Origin: Sandaracinus sp.
Lineage (GTDB): Bacteria; Myxococcota_A; Polyangia; Polyangiales; Houyiibacteriaceae
Reading direction: 5' to 3'
Length of the DNA: 34,286 nucleotides
NCBI GenBank assembly: GCA_002699025.1
Contig: PABA01000073.1
Location: 1-34,286, forward strand
Shown here: one piece after another, positions 1 to 8,834 of the stretch
How positions within the stretch are numbered: the stretch's first letter is position 1
Layout of the letters: each line of letters begins with the position of its first letter
Position numbers and translations under genes: made by a program
The notes under the pieces: model-generated
Database searches by the model: none
Told to the model about the DNA's origin: nothing
The model's input: only the letters and a program-made list of their open reading frames with translations

Positions 1-101
1 CGCTCGCGCTGGTGCTGCCGCTCGCGCTGGTGCTGCCGCTCGCGCTGGTGCTGCCGCTCGCGCTGGTGCTGCCGCTCGCGCTGGTGCTCCCGCTCGCGCT
101 C
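1..101. repeat. 18-bp tandem repeat, about 5.5 copies, cut by the window edge
   Basis: Copies of CGCTCGCGCTGGTGCTGC start at 1, 19, 37, 55 and 73. The fifth differs by one base (CTCC for CTGC) and a degenerate sixth begins at 91. The unit is a multiple of three, so all frames stay open: plus strand gives a Leu/Ala/Val/Pro repeat, minus strand a QHQRER- or STSASG-type repeat. On the minus strand a GTG at 122 would open a low-complexity frame that runs off the window. I cannot tell whether any frame is translated, so I call only the DNA repeat. Confidence 0.9.
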
Positions 102-229
102 AGGCTCGCGCTCTCCGCTCACGAGCTCGCGCGCCACCAGCTCGCGCTTCCTCCCTCCCGCTCCACCGCCCCCGCCGCTCTCCCGCCTTCCCGTCGCGCT
201 CTTTGGCTCTCGGTGGTACACCCGGCGCG

Positions 230-1588
230 ATGAGTCGCAAGTACTTCGGGACGGACGGGATTCGGGGGCTGGCCAACGCGGGGGCGATGACGCCGGAGAT
301 GGCGTTTCGCATCGGGCTCGCCGTGACCTACCAGGCGAAGCAGACGGCTTCGCACGCGCCCCGCGTCGTCATCGGGAAGGACACGCGGCTCTCGGGCTAT
401 CTCTTCGAGACGGCCCTCGCGAGCGGGGTCTGCGCGATGGGCGGGCGGGTCCTCCTGAGCGGGCCGCTGCCGACGCCGGCCATCGCGCATCTCACGACGA
501 GCATGCGGGCGGACGTCGGCGTGGTGATCAGCGCCTCGCACAACGCCTACCAGGACAACGGCATCAAGCTCTTCGGGGCGGATGGCTTCAAGCTCCCGGA
601 CGTGTCGGAGGAGGCGCTCGAGGCGCTGATCGACGGCGACGAGCTGGACGAGAAGCGGCCCACGGGGACGCGCATCGGCCGGGCGGAGCGGCTCGACGAC
701 GCGCCGGGGCGCTACGTGGCCTTCGTGAAGGCGACTTTCCCCTCGGACCGAACCCTCGACGGAGTGAAGATCGTCGTCGACGCGGCCCACGGCGCGGCCT
801 ACCGCACGGCGCCCCTGGTCTTCTCGGAGCTCGGCGCGGACGTGCACGCCATCGGCGTCAAGCCGGACGGGAAGAACATCAACAAGCGCGTCGGCGCGCT
901 CCACCCGGAGGCCTGCGCGCGCGAGGTGAAGAAGCGGAAGGCGCACATGGGCCTCGCCCTCGACGGCGACGCGGACCGGGTCATCGTCCTCGACGAGAAG
1001 GGCCAGGTCATCGACGGGGACGTCGTCATGGCCCTCTGCGCGACGCACATGCTCCGGGCGCGGAAGCTGCGGAAGAAGACGCTCGTGGCCACGGTGATGA
1101 GCAACCTCGGCCTCGAGCACGCCATGCAGCGCGCCGGCGGCAAGCTCCGGCGCTGCGCCGTGGGGGACCGCTACGTGGTGGAGACGCTGAAGAAGCACGG
1201 GCTGAGCTTCGGCGGCGAGCAGAGCGGCCACCTCATCTTCCTCGACCACGCGACCACCGGCGACGGGCTGGTCGCGGCGCTCCAGGTGCTCGCCATCGTC
1301 ACGGCGGAGCAGCGGCCCCTCTCGGAGATCGCGGCCGAGGTCATGGAGCGCGTGCCCCAGGTGCTGGTGAACGGGCGCTTCGACGATCGCAAGCCGCTGA
1401 AGCTGATGGGGCACACGAAGAAGGCCATCGCCGCCGTCGAGGAGAAGCTCGGCGCCGATGGGCGCGTGCTGGTCCGCTGGAGCGGCACGGAGCCGAAGCT
1501 CCGGGTGATGGTCGAGGGGCCCGACGAGAAGAAGATCGACGCCATGGCGCGGCAGATCCTCTCGGCGGCCGAGAAGGACATGAAGTAG
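230..1588 (+). CDS. glmM: Phosphoglucosamine mutase GlmM
   Basis: Interconverts glucosamine-6-phosphate and glucosamine-1-phosphate, the cytoplasmic step before UDP-GlcNAc for peptidoglycan and LPS. The 452-residue product has every GlmM landmark in order: N-terminal KYFGTDGIRG, the phosphoserine loop SASHNAYQDNGIK (catalytic Ser), the metal loop DGDADR, the sugar-binding GGEQSGH, and the C-terminal phosphate-binding RWSGTEPKLRVMVEG. The usual SASHNP is SASHNA here, a minor variation. I chose the ATG at 230, giving MSRKYFGTDG, over a TTG at 203, because family members start a few residues before the KYFGTDG motif. It is transcribed alone, facing the tamB operon, and a hairpin follows the stop. 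Confidence 0.97.
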   Translation: MSRKYFGTDGIRGLANAGAMTPEMAFRIGLAVTYQAKQTASHAPRVVIGKDTRLSGYLFETALASGVCAMGGRVLLSGPLPTPAIAHLTTSMRADVGVVISASHNAYQDNGIKLFGADGFKLPDVSEEALEALIDGDELDEKRPTGTRIGRAERLDDAPGRYVAFVKATFPSDRTLDGVKIVVDAAHGAAYRTAPLVFSELGADVHAIGVKPDGKNINKRVGALHPEACAREVKKRKAHMGLALDGDADRVIVLDEKGQVIDGDVVMALCATHMLRARKLRKKTLVATVMSNLGLEHAMQRAGGKLRRCAVGDRYVVETLKKHGLSFGGEQSGHLIFLDHATTGDGLVAALQVLAIVTAEQRPLSEIAAEVMERVPQVLVNGRFDDRKPLKLMGHTKKAIAAVEEKLGADGRVLVRWSGTEPKLRVMVEGPDEKKIDAMARQILSAAEKDMK

Positions 1589-1626
1589 CCCGGCCTCGGC
1601 CCCGCCCCGCGCGTTCCCACCTCGCC

Positions 1627-1651
1627 GCTCGGCCGTTTCGTTCGGCCGAGC
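1627..1651. terminator. Stem-loop between convergent glmM and tamB
   Basis: GCTCGGCCG (1627-1635) pairs perfectly with CGGCCGAGC (1643-1651) around a TTTCGTT loop, 38 bases after the glmM stop. No T-tract follows on either strand, so a classical intrinsic terminator is not certain. Its place between converging genes makes a two-way transcription stop the likeliest role. Confidence 0.45.
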
Positions 1652-1710
1652 CGCCGGGCCGCCGCGCCGCCGAGCCGCCCAGCCGCCGGGCCGCCGCGCC
1701 TTCCGAGCCG

Positions 1711-1775
1711 CTGCCGCCCGCGCCCTGCCGCCCGCGCCCTGCCGCCCGCGCCCTGCCGCCCGCGCCCTGCCGCCC
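1711..1775. repeat. 14-bp tandem repeat downstream of glmM
   Basis: CTGCCGCCCGCGCC occurs four times without change at 1711, 1725, 1739 and 1753, followed by a decayed partial copy. The rest of the 1589-1827 gap is also low-complexity GCCGCC-rich sequence. A 14-bp period shifts frame with each copy and there is no supported gene here. Confidence 0.85.
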
Positions 1776-1827
1776 CCTCAGCCGCCCGTGCCGCCCCTGA
1801 GTCGCCCGTGCCGCCCGTGCGTGTTCC

Positions 1828-4800
1828 TCAGGGCTGCCAGGTGACGTCGAAGCTGAAGTTGTTCGGCGGCGCGAAGGTGTTCGTGTTCACCACGTTCCGC
1901 GGGAAGGCGAGCTCGAGCAGGAAGCCGTAGTCCTGGACCTGGCCGCCGAAGGTGCGCTGCGCGTCCTCGCCGCCGGTGTTGAAGAACCCCTCGATGTAGA
2001 AGCCCTGGATGATCCGCCGGATCGGGTCCGGCAGGAGATCCCCGAGGCGCCAGCCGCCGCGCACGCGCGTCCCGCCCCGCGCGTTCGACTCGATGCCGAT
2101 GCTCGGGATGATCGCCCCGAACTCCTCCCGCAGGGAGAGCGTGAGCACGCCTGCCGCGATGCCCGCCAGGAAGTCGGTCGGCGCCCGCTCGGCCTCGATG
2201 TCGGTCTCGCGCCGCACGTCGCCGCTCACGAGGAGCGCGATGATCTCGGCCCGGTCGTTCGTCAGCGTCGAGGAGAAGCGGATGACGGGGTTGCTCAGCC
2301 GCCCGCTCGCGGTGACGGTGACGGTCTCCCCGGAGCGGCTCCGCAGCTCGTGCACGGCGACCAGGTTCACCTGCGGATCGAGGTCCGTGCTCTCCTCGTT
2401 GAAGGTCAGCGCGCCCCGCTCGACGTCGAAGCGCTTGCCGAAGACGTCGAAGTAGCCGGAGAGCAGCTCGACGGCCCCCCCGATGCGGAGCTCCTCGCCC
2501 CAGCTGACGTGGAGGTCGGCCTCGAGGTCGGCGTCGAAGTCCTGCGCCTTCACCTCGATGGGCTCGTCCACGCCGATGCGGAAGTCGACCATGTAGGGCT
2601 CGCCGAGGGGCTCGCCGGGCTCCTCGCCGAGCACGATCACGTCCGGGTGGGGCGCGAGCTCCTGCGGCGAGCGGCCGGCGTCCTCGGCGACGGCCACGGC
2701 CATCTCCTCCACCTGCACGCGCCCGCGGAGGCCGTTGTCGAGGAAGCTCGCCTCGATGCGCGCGGTCCCGTCGAGGCCGGCGAGCACGCTGCCCTCCTGG
2801 CGCACGGGGAAGCGCTGGGCGGCGACGCGGAGCTCGGCGCGCTCCGGCGCGAGGCCGCGGAGCGTGAGGTCGCCGGCGAGCTGCGCGATCCCCTCGCCGT
2901 CGCGGGCGGCGAAGCTCTGGAGCACGATGCGATCGTCCTCGAAGAGGAACCGGCCTTCCACGTCCTCGAGGCGCTGGCCGAGGGAGGGCAGCTGGAAGCG
3001 CCCCTCGACGAGCTCGACCTCCCCGGAGAAGCTCGGCGTGCGCCACGGGCCCTGGGCGATGACGTGGCCGTAGAGCCCGCCGGCCGCCTGGCCCACCTCG
3101 GCCAACCAGGCGAGGGTCGTGGCCACGGGCATGTCGAGGAGGTCGGCCGTCGCGAAGAGCTCGGCGTCGTCGGCCACGGTCGGCAGGAGGCCGGCTTCGC
3201 CTCCCCAGCGCACGGGCAGGTCGCCCGCCAGCCGCGTGGTGCCGCCGTTGAACCAGTCGATGGTTCCATCGAGCGTCGCGACGCCGTTGGCGACCTCGGA
3301 CTTCAGGCGGATGGCCGAGGGGGGCGTCCGCTCGCGCACGGCGACGCGGCGGCGCTCGCCCCGGCCGCGGAGCTCGAGGCGGCGGGCGGCGATGGAGTCG
3401 CCGTAGAGCTGGATGGAGGCGCTCGGCTGGTCCGTGAAGAGCCCCTGGAGGTGCGCGGCGACGGTCAGCGGGCCCTCGGCGTAGCGGCAGGCCTCGGGGA
3501 TCTCGGCGAGCTCGGCGTTCGTGACGAAGGCGTCGACGCTGGCCGCCGGCGGGCGGAAGCGCTCGGGGTGGCGCAGCCAGTCGGCGAGCGGCGTCTGGGC
3601 CCGCCCGGTCGCGTGGAGCACGCGCCGGTCCCCGAGGAAGCCCGCGACCTCTCCGCGGGTCTCGCCGTTCGCCAGCTGGGCGCGCAGCCAGGCGCGCGGG
3701 CGGGCGCCGTCCCCGCAGACGGGCGGCTCGTCGTAGAAGGCGCCGTACTCGACGTGGGCGAGCAGGTCGGCGTGCGGTCGGTAGGCGCCGCCGCGGAGCG
3801 AGAGCGTGGCCGAGCCGCGGAGCCCTTCGCTGAGCGGCAGGAGCGCGCGGAGGGGCTCGGGGAGGGTGCCGAGATCCCGGGGCGGGAAGCGGAGCGCCAG
3901 CCGCCAGGGCGCGACGTCGAGGAGCATCGGGAGGAGCGAGGGGTCCTCCAGGACGCCCAGGAGATCGAGGAGCGCGGCGGCCTCGGCCTCGATGAGCGCG
4001 CCGCCGTCGTCGCGGGTGAGCGCGCGCAGGATCAGCGCGCCCTCCCGGTAGCCCACGTTCGCCGCGAGGCCGATCGCGGGCAGGTCGCCGACCTGGAGCC
4101 GGGGCACCTCCGCGCGCAGGTCGAAGTCGAAGGCGTCGATGCCGCCGGAGAACGTGAGCAGGCCCCCCGCGTGGCCTTCGAGGGGCGGGACCGCGTCGGT
4201 GACGGTCCGGATGCGGGCGAGGTTCAGGTGGCGGACCTGGAGCGTGCCGGCGTAGGCGGCGGTGGAGAGGGCGTCGAGGAAGGGCGAGCCGGTGTCGAGC
4301 GTGCCCTCGAGGTCCAGGTCGACGGCGGTCCCGGAGGCGTGCGTGAGGCCCCAGTCGACCTCGAGGTGGCCCGCCCGGTAGCGCGCGAGGACCGAGCTCT
4401 GAAAGCCCATGTTCTCGGCGAGGCGGAGGTCGGCGATGGTCGCGTCCACGTCGATGGCCGGCTGGCCCTCGAGGTCCCCGGTGAGCTCGGCGGTGCCGTC
4501 GACGCGCCCGTCGAGGTCGAGCTCCGGCACCTGGAGGAGCGCGAGGACGTCGCCGATCTGGACGTTCCAGGCCTCGGCGCGGAGCGCGTCGTCCCGCCCC
4601 CGCCCGCGTCGCCAGCGGCCCGAGAGGGTGATGCGCTGCTCTCCGTCGCGGAGCGCGAGCGTGGCGACCTCGAGATCGCTGCCGCGGGCTACGAGCCCGT
4701 CGACCCGCCCGGTCCAGGTCTGCCCGGCGGCGCGGAGCTCGACCGCCTCGGCGTCGACGCGGAGCGCCTCCCCGATCCGCAGCTCGGCCCCCTCGATGAC

Positions 4801-6549
4801 GATGCGCCGCTGCGGCGTGGCCAGCGCGAGCCGCGCCCGGTACGCGCCCGCGTCGCCGTCGATGCGCCCGTCGCCGTCACCGAGCGGGGCGCCGCCGACG
4901 CGGACGCCCTCGAAGCCGAGGTCGAGCCCGAGCGCCGGCGAGGCGAGGTCGCCGCCCACCGTCCCGATGGCCACCAGGCGCCGCACCTCGAGGGGCGGGT
5001 AGCGGAGGTTCCGGAAGACCCAGCGCCCGCGGAGCGCGAGCTCGCCCTCGGCGCCCGCTTCGACGCGCATGCGGAAGCCGACCCCGCCCCGGAGGTCGGG
5101 CGCGAGCCGGGCGACGGTCGGGTCGTCCTGCAGCCGGCGCACGTCCCCCTCCACCTCGAGCTCCGCCGAGCCGTCGTAGCCGACCGTGCCGCGGAGGATC
5201 ACGTCGTCCCCGGCGATCCGCGCGCGGGCCCGCTCGACGGTGACGCCTTCCTCGCCGAGCACTCCCTCGGCCTCCACCGCCGGGACCTCGAGCTCGCCGA
5301 AGGTGAAGGGCTCGAGGTCCACCCGGACGCGCGGATCGGCCTCGCCCTCGGCCTCGAGCTCGAAGCGGCCCCGCACGGCCACCGGCGGCGCGTCGTCGAG
5401 CACCCGGTCGAGGCGCAGCCCCGCCTCGCCCTCCGTGTCGACGCGGATGCGAGTGGCGCCTTCGACGGGGAGCGCACCCTCGAGCCGGACGCGCCCGCCC
5501 TCGGTCTCGAGGCGGCCGTCGATGCGGAGCGCGTCGGGCGGGCCGTGGAGTCGGAGGTGGCCGCGCGCCTCGCCCTGGAGCACCTCGGCCCACTCGAAGC
5601 CGGCCTCCTCGAGGGTCTCCGCGCGCACGGGATCGACGTGGAGGCGGAGGTCGAGCTCGTCCTCGCTCGCGCCCTCCGGGAGCGCGTAGACGAGGTTCGC
5701 GGCGGCGGCCTCCTCTCCACGAGCGACCCGGGCCCAGAAGCGCGCGCCTTCGGCCGGGTCGTCGGTCGTGTGGCCGACCACGCGCTGGATGCGCGCCTCG
5801 AAGGGGAAGGGCGCGACGAGGCGGCCGCGCGCGTCGAAGAAGCGCATCTCGAAGCCGTGCTCGGCGTCGCCGTCGTAGCGCAGCTGGGCGTGGGCGCGGG
5901 CGTCCTCGACGCGGAGGCCCTCGAGGCCGAGGAGGTCGCCGTGCACGGTGACGCCCTCGAGCTTCATCTCGTCGACCAGGGCGCTCAGCCCGCCGGGCTC
6001 GCTCGGCTCCTCGTCGGGATCGGGCGAGGCGAAGGCGCGCAGGAAGGAGGGGCTTCCGTCCGGGTCCTCGTAGAGGATCAGCTCGCCGCCCTGGAGGTGC
6101 GCGGTGGGGAAGCGGAGCAGGCCGTCGGCCATGGCGGGCCAGTCGAAGCCGAGGCGCACGCGGGCGCCGCGGATCACCGCGCGGCCCTCCGGGTCGTAGA
6201 CGGTCGTGTCGAGGGCGACGGCATGCCAGGGGCTGAGCTCCTCGATGGCGCCGATCTCGAGGCGCCCGGCGAGCAGCATGCTCACGTACTCGTTCACGGC
6301 CTCCTTGGTGGCCTGCCGCGCGACCGGGGTGTGCACGTGGAAGGCGACGCTCGCGATGAGCGCGGCGGCGAAGACCAGGACCCAGGTCAGGCTCATGCCC
6401 GAGGCGCGGGCGAAGCGCGCCGCGAAGCCGCGCGGGGCGTCCTCCTCGGGCGGCGTCGGCGGCTCCGGCGCGGCGGTCTCCTCCGGCGCGGCGGCCTCCT
6501 CCGGCGTGGCGGCCTCGTCGGGGGGCCTCTCCTCGGGCGGCGGCGCCAT
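1828..6549 (-). CDS. tamB: TamB-like translocation and assembly module protein (DUF490)
   Basis: Predicted inner-membrane-anchored, periplasm-spanning protein that works with an Omp85 partner (TamA) in outer-membrane biogenesis; TamB-family proteins are also implicated in phospholipid transport between membranes. The 1573-residue product has a Pro/Glu/Ala-rich cytoplasmic N-terminus with PEEAAAPEE-type repeats (about 1-37) and one membrane helix at about 52-71. A long beta-rich AsmA/TamB repeat body follows, full of short alternating strands. It ends in the conserved DUF490 C-terminal region, with RLSNPVIRFSS, the EIIALLVSGD segment and the terminal FYIEGFFNTGGE and FSFDVTWQP strands. The ATG at 6549 shares its A with the tamA stop (TGATG), so translation is probably coupled. 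Length is near that of well-studied TamB proteins (about 1250) but somewhat longer. Confidence 0.92.
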   Translation of the reverse strand: MAPPPEERPPDEAATPEEAAAPEETAAPEPPTPPEEDAPRGFAARFARASGMSLTWVLVFAAALIASVAFHVHTPVARQATKEAVNEYVSMLLAGRLEIGAIEELSPWHAVALDTTVYDPEGRAVIRGARVRLGFDWPAMADGLLRFPTAHLQGGELILYEDPDGSPSFLRAFASPDPDEEPSEPGGLSALVDEMKLEGVTVHGDLLGLEGLRVEDARAHAQLRYDGDAEHGFEMRFFDARGRLVAPFPFEARIQRVVGHTTDDPAEGARFWARVARGEEAAAANLVYALPEGASEDELDLRLHVDPVRAETLEEAGFEWAEVLQGEARGHLRLHGPPDALRIDGRLETEGGRVRLEGALPVEGATRIRVDTEGEAGLRLDRVLDDAPPVAVRGRFELEAEGEADPRVRVDLEPFTFGELEVPAVEAEGVLGEEGVTVERARARIAGDDVILRGTVGYDGSAELEVEGDVRRLQDDPTVARLAPDLRGGVGFRMRVEAGAEGELALRGRWVFRNLRYPPLEVRRLVAIGTVGGDLASPALGLDLGFEGVRVGGAPLGDGDGRIDGDAGAYRARLALATPQRRIVIEGAELRIGEALRVDAEAVELRAAGQTWTGRVDGLVARGSDLEVATLALRDGEQRITLSGRWRRGRGRDDALRAEAWNVQIGDVLALLQVPELDLDGRVDGTAELTGDLEGQPAIDVDATIADLRLAENMGFQSSVLARYRAGHLEVDWGLTHASGTAVDLDLEGTLDTGSPFLDALSTAAYAGTLQVRHLNLARIRTVTDAVPPLEGHAGGLLTFSGGIDAFDFDLRAEVPRLQVGDLPAIGLAANVGYREGALILRALTRDDGGALIEAEAAALLDLLGVLEDPSLLPMLLDVAPWRLALRFPPRDLGTLPEPLRALLPLSEGLRGSATLSLRGGAYRPHADLLAHVEYGAFYDEPPVCGDGARPRAWLRAQLANGETRGEVAGFLGDRRVLHATGRAQTPLADWLRHPERFRPPAASVDAFVTNAELAEIPEACRYAEGPLTVAAHLQGLFTDQPSASIQLYGDSIAARRLELRGRGERRRVAVRERTPPSAIRLKSEVANGVATLDGTIDWFNGGTTRLAGDLPVRWGGEAGLLPTVADDAELFATADLLDMPVATTLAWLAEVGQAAGGLYGHVIAQGPWRTPSFSGEVELVEGRFQLPSLGQRLEDVEGRFLFEDDRIVLQSFAARDGEGIAQLAGDLTLRGLAPERAELRVAAQRFPVRQEGSVLAGLDGTARIEASFLDNGLRGRVQVEEMAVAVAEDAGRSPQELAPHPDVIVLGEEPGEPLGEPYMVDFRIGVDEPIEVKAQDFDADLEADLHVSWGEELRIGGAVELLSGYFDVFGKRFDVERGALTFNEESTDLDPQVNLVAVHELRSRSGETVTVTASGRLSNPVIRFSSTLTNDRAEIIALLVSGDVRRETDIEAERAPTDFLAGIAAGVLTLSLREEFGAIIPSIGIESNARGGTRVRGGWRLGDLLPDPIRRIIQGFYIEGFFNTGGEDAQRTFGGQVQDYGFLLELAFPRNVVNTNTFAPPNNFSFDVTWQP

Positions 6550-8834
6550 CAGAAGGCCTCGCCGATCGTGAGGTGGAAGGCGCCGTTCAGGGGCAGGCCG
6601 AAGAGGCGGACGCTGGTGCCGCTGTCCGGGTCGGCCTCGCCGAGGACCTGGGCGCCCGGGACGCGCACGCCGATGTCGAAGCGCACCGGGCCGATGATCG
6701 TGTCGTAGCGGAGGCCCCCACCGACGGCGAGGCGGATGTGGTCGAAGCGGAAGCCGGGATCGCGGATCAGCTCGCCGCCCTCGAAGGTGACGCCGCGGTT
6801 CACGTCGCCCATGTCGCCGAAGAAGACGAGGCCGAAGTCCTCGGAGACGGCGACGCGGAGCTCGAGGGAGGCTTCCCAGCGGCGCGTGCCGCCGCTGTTG
6901 CGCCGGAAGGGAAAGTCCGGGTCGCTGGTGGCCTGGGGCGCGTCGCCGAGGAAGCCCGGGAGGAAGCCCCGATGGCTCGAGGCGCCGCCGGAGCGGAGCC
7001 GGTAGAGCTGCGGGCCGAGCGCCTGGCTGACGGGGTCGAGATCCGGGTCGACCTCCCAGATGTGCATGATGCCGAGGCGGAAGCGGCCGGCGAGGACGAG
7101 CCGGCCGCCGAGCGGGGCGTAGGCGCGGACGTCGGGGACGAGGCGCACGTAGCGCCAGGTGTCGATGTTCTTCCGGTCCGGATCGAGGAGCGAGGTGTGC
7201 ATCTCGAGGGAGAGGAAGAGGCCCTTCGTCGGGCGGCGGTTGTTGTCGCGGAGGTCGAGCTGCCCGCGGACGTCGGCGAAGAGGAGCTCGAAGTCCGAGG
7301 TGGTGGTCTGCACCTCGTCGGCGACCAGGAAGATGTTGCCGTGGACGCCCACGCTCGCGGAGAAGCGGCCGTCCCAGAAGGTGCGCTGGAGCGCGAGGGA
7401 CGAGTCGAGGACGTGGCGGAAGAAGCGGTCGTTCGGATCCGGCCCGAAGTCGTAGCGGGTCTCGCCGACCAGATCCGTGCGCCGCTCGAGGAAGGCCGGC
7501 TGGCGGAGCAGGACGCGGAGATCGATGCCGAAGCGCGGGGGCGGGAAGGGGTTCGTCTCGGGCTGGAAGACGAGCTTGGGGCGGGCCTCGAGGCGGATGC
7601 GGCGGAGGCCCCCGAGGAAGTTGCGGTGCTCGACGAAGGCGAGGAGGTGGATGTCCCACTGGCGGACGTCCTGCTGCTGCGTGCCGCTCGTGTAAGTGCC
7701 GGCGAGGACGCCGCCGCCTACGCCGTAGCGGAGCCGGCGCCCGGGGGTGACGCGGATCTCGACGTCGACGACGCCGGTGCAGGCGCCCTCCTCGTCGCGG
7801 CGGGGGCGGGAGACGACCTCCACGGAGGCGAAGGCGCCGAGCGAGTAGACGAAGTGCTGGGCTTCGTCGAGGAGCGCGTCGGTGTAGCGGTCGCCGGGGG
7901 AGAGGTCGGCGGAGGCGCGGATGACGCGCTCGCTGAGGTCTTCGTGGCCGGTGACCGTGATGTCGCCCAGCACGCAGGTGGGCCCCGGGTCGACGCGCAC
8001 GGCCACGGCCGCCGTGCGCGCTTCGGGGTCGACCTCGACCTGACCCTCCACGGCGGCGCAGCCGTAGGCCGCGTCCCGGAGCACGCGGAGCATGCGCGCC
8101 TTGCTGCGGTCGTAGTAGGCTTCGTCGAAGCGCTCGCCGACCTCGAGCTGCCAGGCGCCCTCGAGCGCGTCGCGCGTGTCCTCGTCGAGCTCCTCGTGGC
8201 CGCGGAGCGAGAGCGAGGCGGTCTGGACCGGCTCACCCTCCTCCACGGTGATGGCGATGCGCAGCCGGCACCCCTCGCCCTCGTCCTCGCGCTCGCAGAG
8301 GGCTTCCCCCTCGTCGCTCTCCACCCGGTCGCGTTCGGCGGCCACGGGCGGGTCGAAGGTCGCGCTCACGACCTCCGCGTCGTAGTAGCCGCGCGCCCGG
8401 TACCAGCGCTCGATGCGCTGGAGGTCGCGCTCGAAGACGTTGCGGTCGTAGACGGGCCAGTCGGCCCAGGGCCAGCGCCAGAGCCCGAGCTGGAGGTTGC
8501 GCGCGTCGAAGGGAGGCTGACCGCAGCTCGGGGAGGCGCCTGCGCCGAAGTTGATGCGGAAGCGCTCGCGGGCGCTGGTCGCGAGGCAAGCGCGGAGGGC
8601 GCGGTGATCCATCTCCTCGGTGCCCTCGAAGCGGAGCCGGTCGACGCCGTAGCGGTCCTCGGGGATGTGCGCGCAGGCGCCGAGGAGGGCGAGGGCGGCG
8701 GCCGCGCGGAGCACGGGGCGAGACGGCGGCCGGCGCGATGGCGGACGGCGCGGGGCGCGGCGGGGGCATGCCGCGGGGCGGGCGGGAGGCCGGGGGGCCT
8801 CCCGCGGCCTGCGAGGCGACCGGGCGGGGATCAC
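6549..8834 (-). CDS. tamA: TamA/BamA-like Omp85 outer-membrane protein, predicted lipoprotein
   Basis: Outer-membrane beta-barrel assembly protein of the Omp85 superfamily, with POTRA-like segments (about residues 60-370, including GDITVTGHEDLSERVIRASADLSPGD-type strand-helix units) before a C-terminal 16-strand barrel (about 380-761). The barrel holds RLRSGGASSHRGFLPG, which corresponds to the conserved Omp85 loop carrying an (V/I)RG(F/Y)-like motif, and ends in a strand finishing with Phe, as usual for OMPs. The GTG at 8834 overlaps the upstream stop (GTGA). From it the first 40 residues are Arg/Pro-rich, followed by AAAALALLGAC, a lipobox with Cys54. An internal in-frame GTG at 8714 would give a compact lipoprotein signal (MLRAAAALALLGAC) and may be the true start (721 residues). 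A lipidated N-terminus is not usual for TamA. I assign TamA rather than BamA because tamB follows directly. Confidence 0.88.
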   Translation of the reverse strand: MIPARSPRRPREAPRPPARPAACPRRAPRRPPSRRPPSRPVLRAAAALALLGACAHIPEDRYGVDRLRFEGTEEMDHRALRACLATSARERFRINFGAGASPSCGQPPFDARNLQLGLWRWPWADWPVYDRNVFERDLQRIERWYRARGYYDAEVVSATFDPPVAAERDRVESDEGEALCEREDEGEGCRLRIAITVEEGEPVQTASLSLRGHEELDEDTRDALEGAWQLEVGERFDEAYYDRSKARMLRVLRDAAYGCAAVEGQVEVDPEARTAAVAVRVDPGPTCVLGDITVTGHEDLSERVIRASADLSPGDRYTDALLDEAQHFVYSLGAFASVEVVSRPRRDEEGACTGVVDVEIRVTPGRRLRYGVGGGVLAGTYTSGTQQQDVRQWDIHLLAFVEHRNFLGGLRRIRLEARPKLVFQPETNPFPPPRFGIDLRVLLRQPAFLERRTDLVGETRYDFGPDPNDRFFRHVLDSSLALQRTFWDGRFSASVGVHGNIFLVADEVQTTTSDFELLFADVRGQLDLRDNNRRPTKGLFLSLEMHTSLLDPDRKNIDTWRYVRLVPDVRAYAPLGGRLVLAGRFRLGIMHIWEVDPDLDPVSQALGPQLYRLRSGGASSHRGFLPGFLGDAPQATSDPDFPFRRNSGGTRRWEASLELRVAVSEDFGLVFFGDMGDVNRGVTFEGGELIRDPGFRFDHIRLAVGGGLRYDTIIGPVRFDIGVRVPGAQVLGEADPDSGTSVRLFGLPLNGAFHLTIGEAF

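Noticed and set aside
2350-6708. A 1452-codon open frame on the plus strand opposite tamB
   Set aside because: It is the antisense shadow of tamB. High GC makes stop codons rare in the opposite frame; composition is Glu/Asp/Val/Gly-rich with no family motif, while the minus strand shows a clear DUF490 protein.
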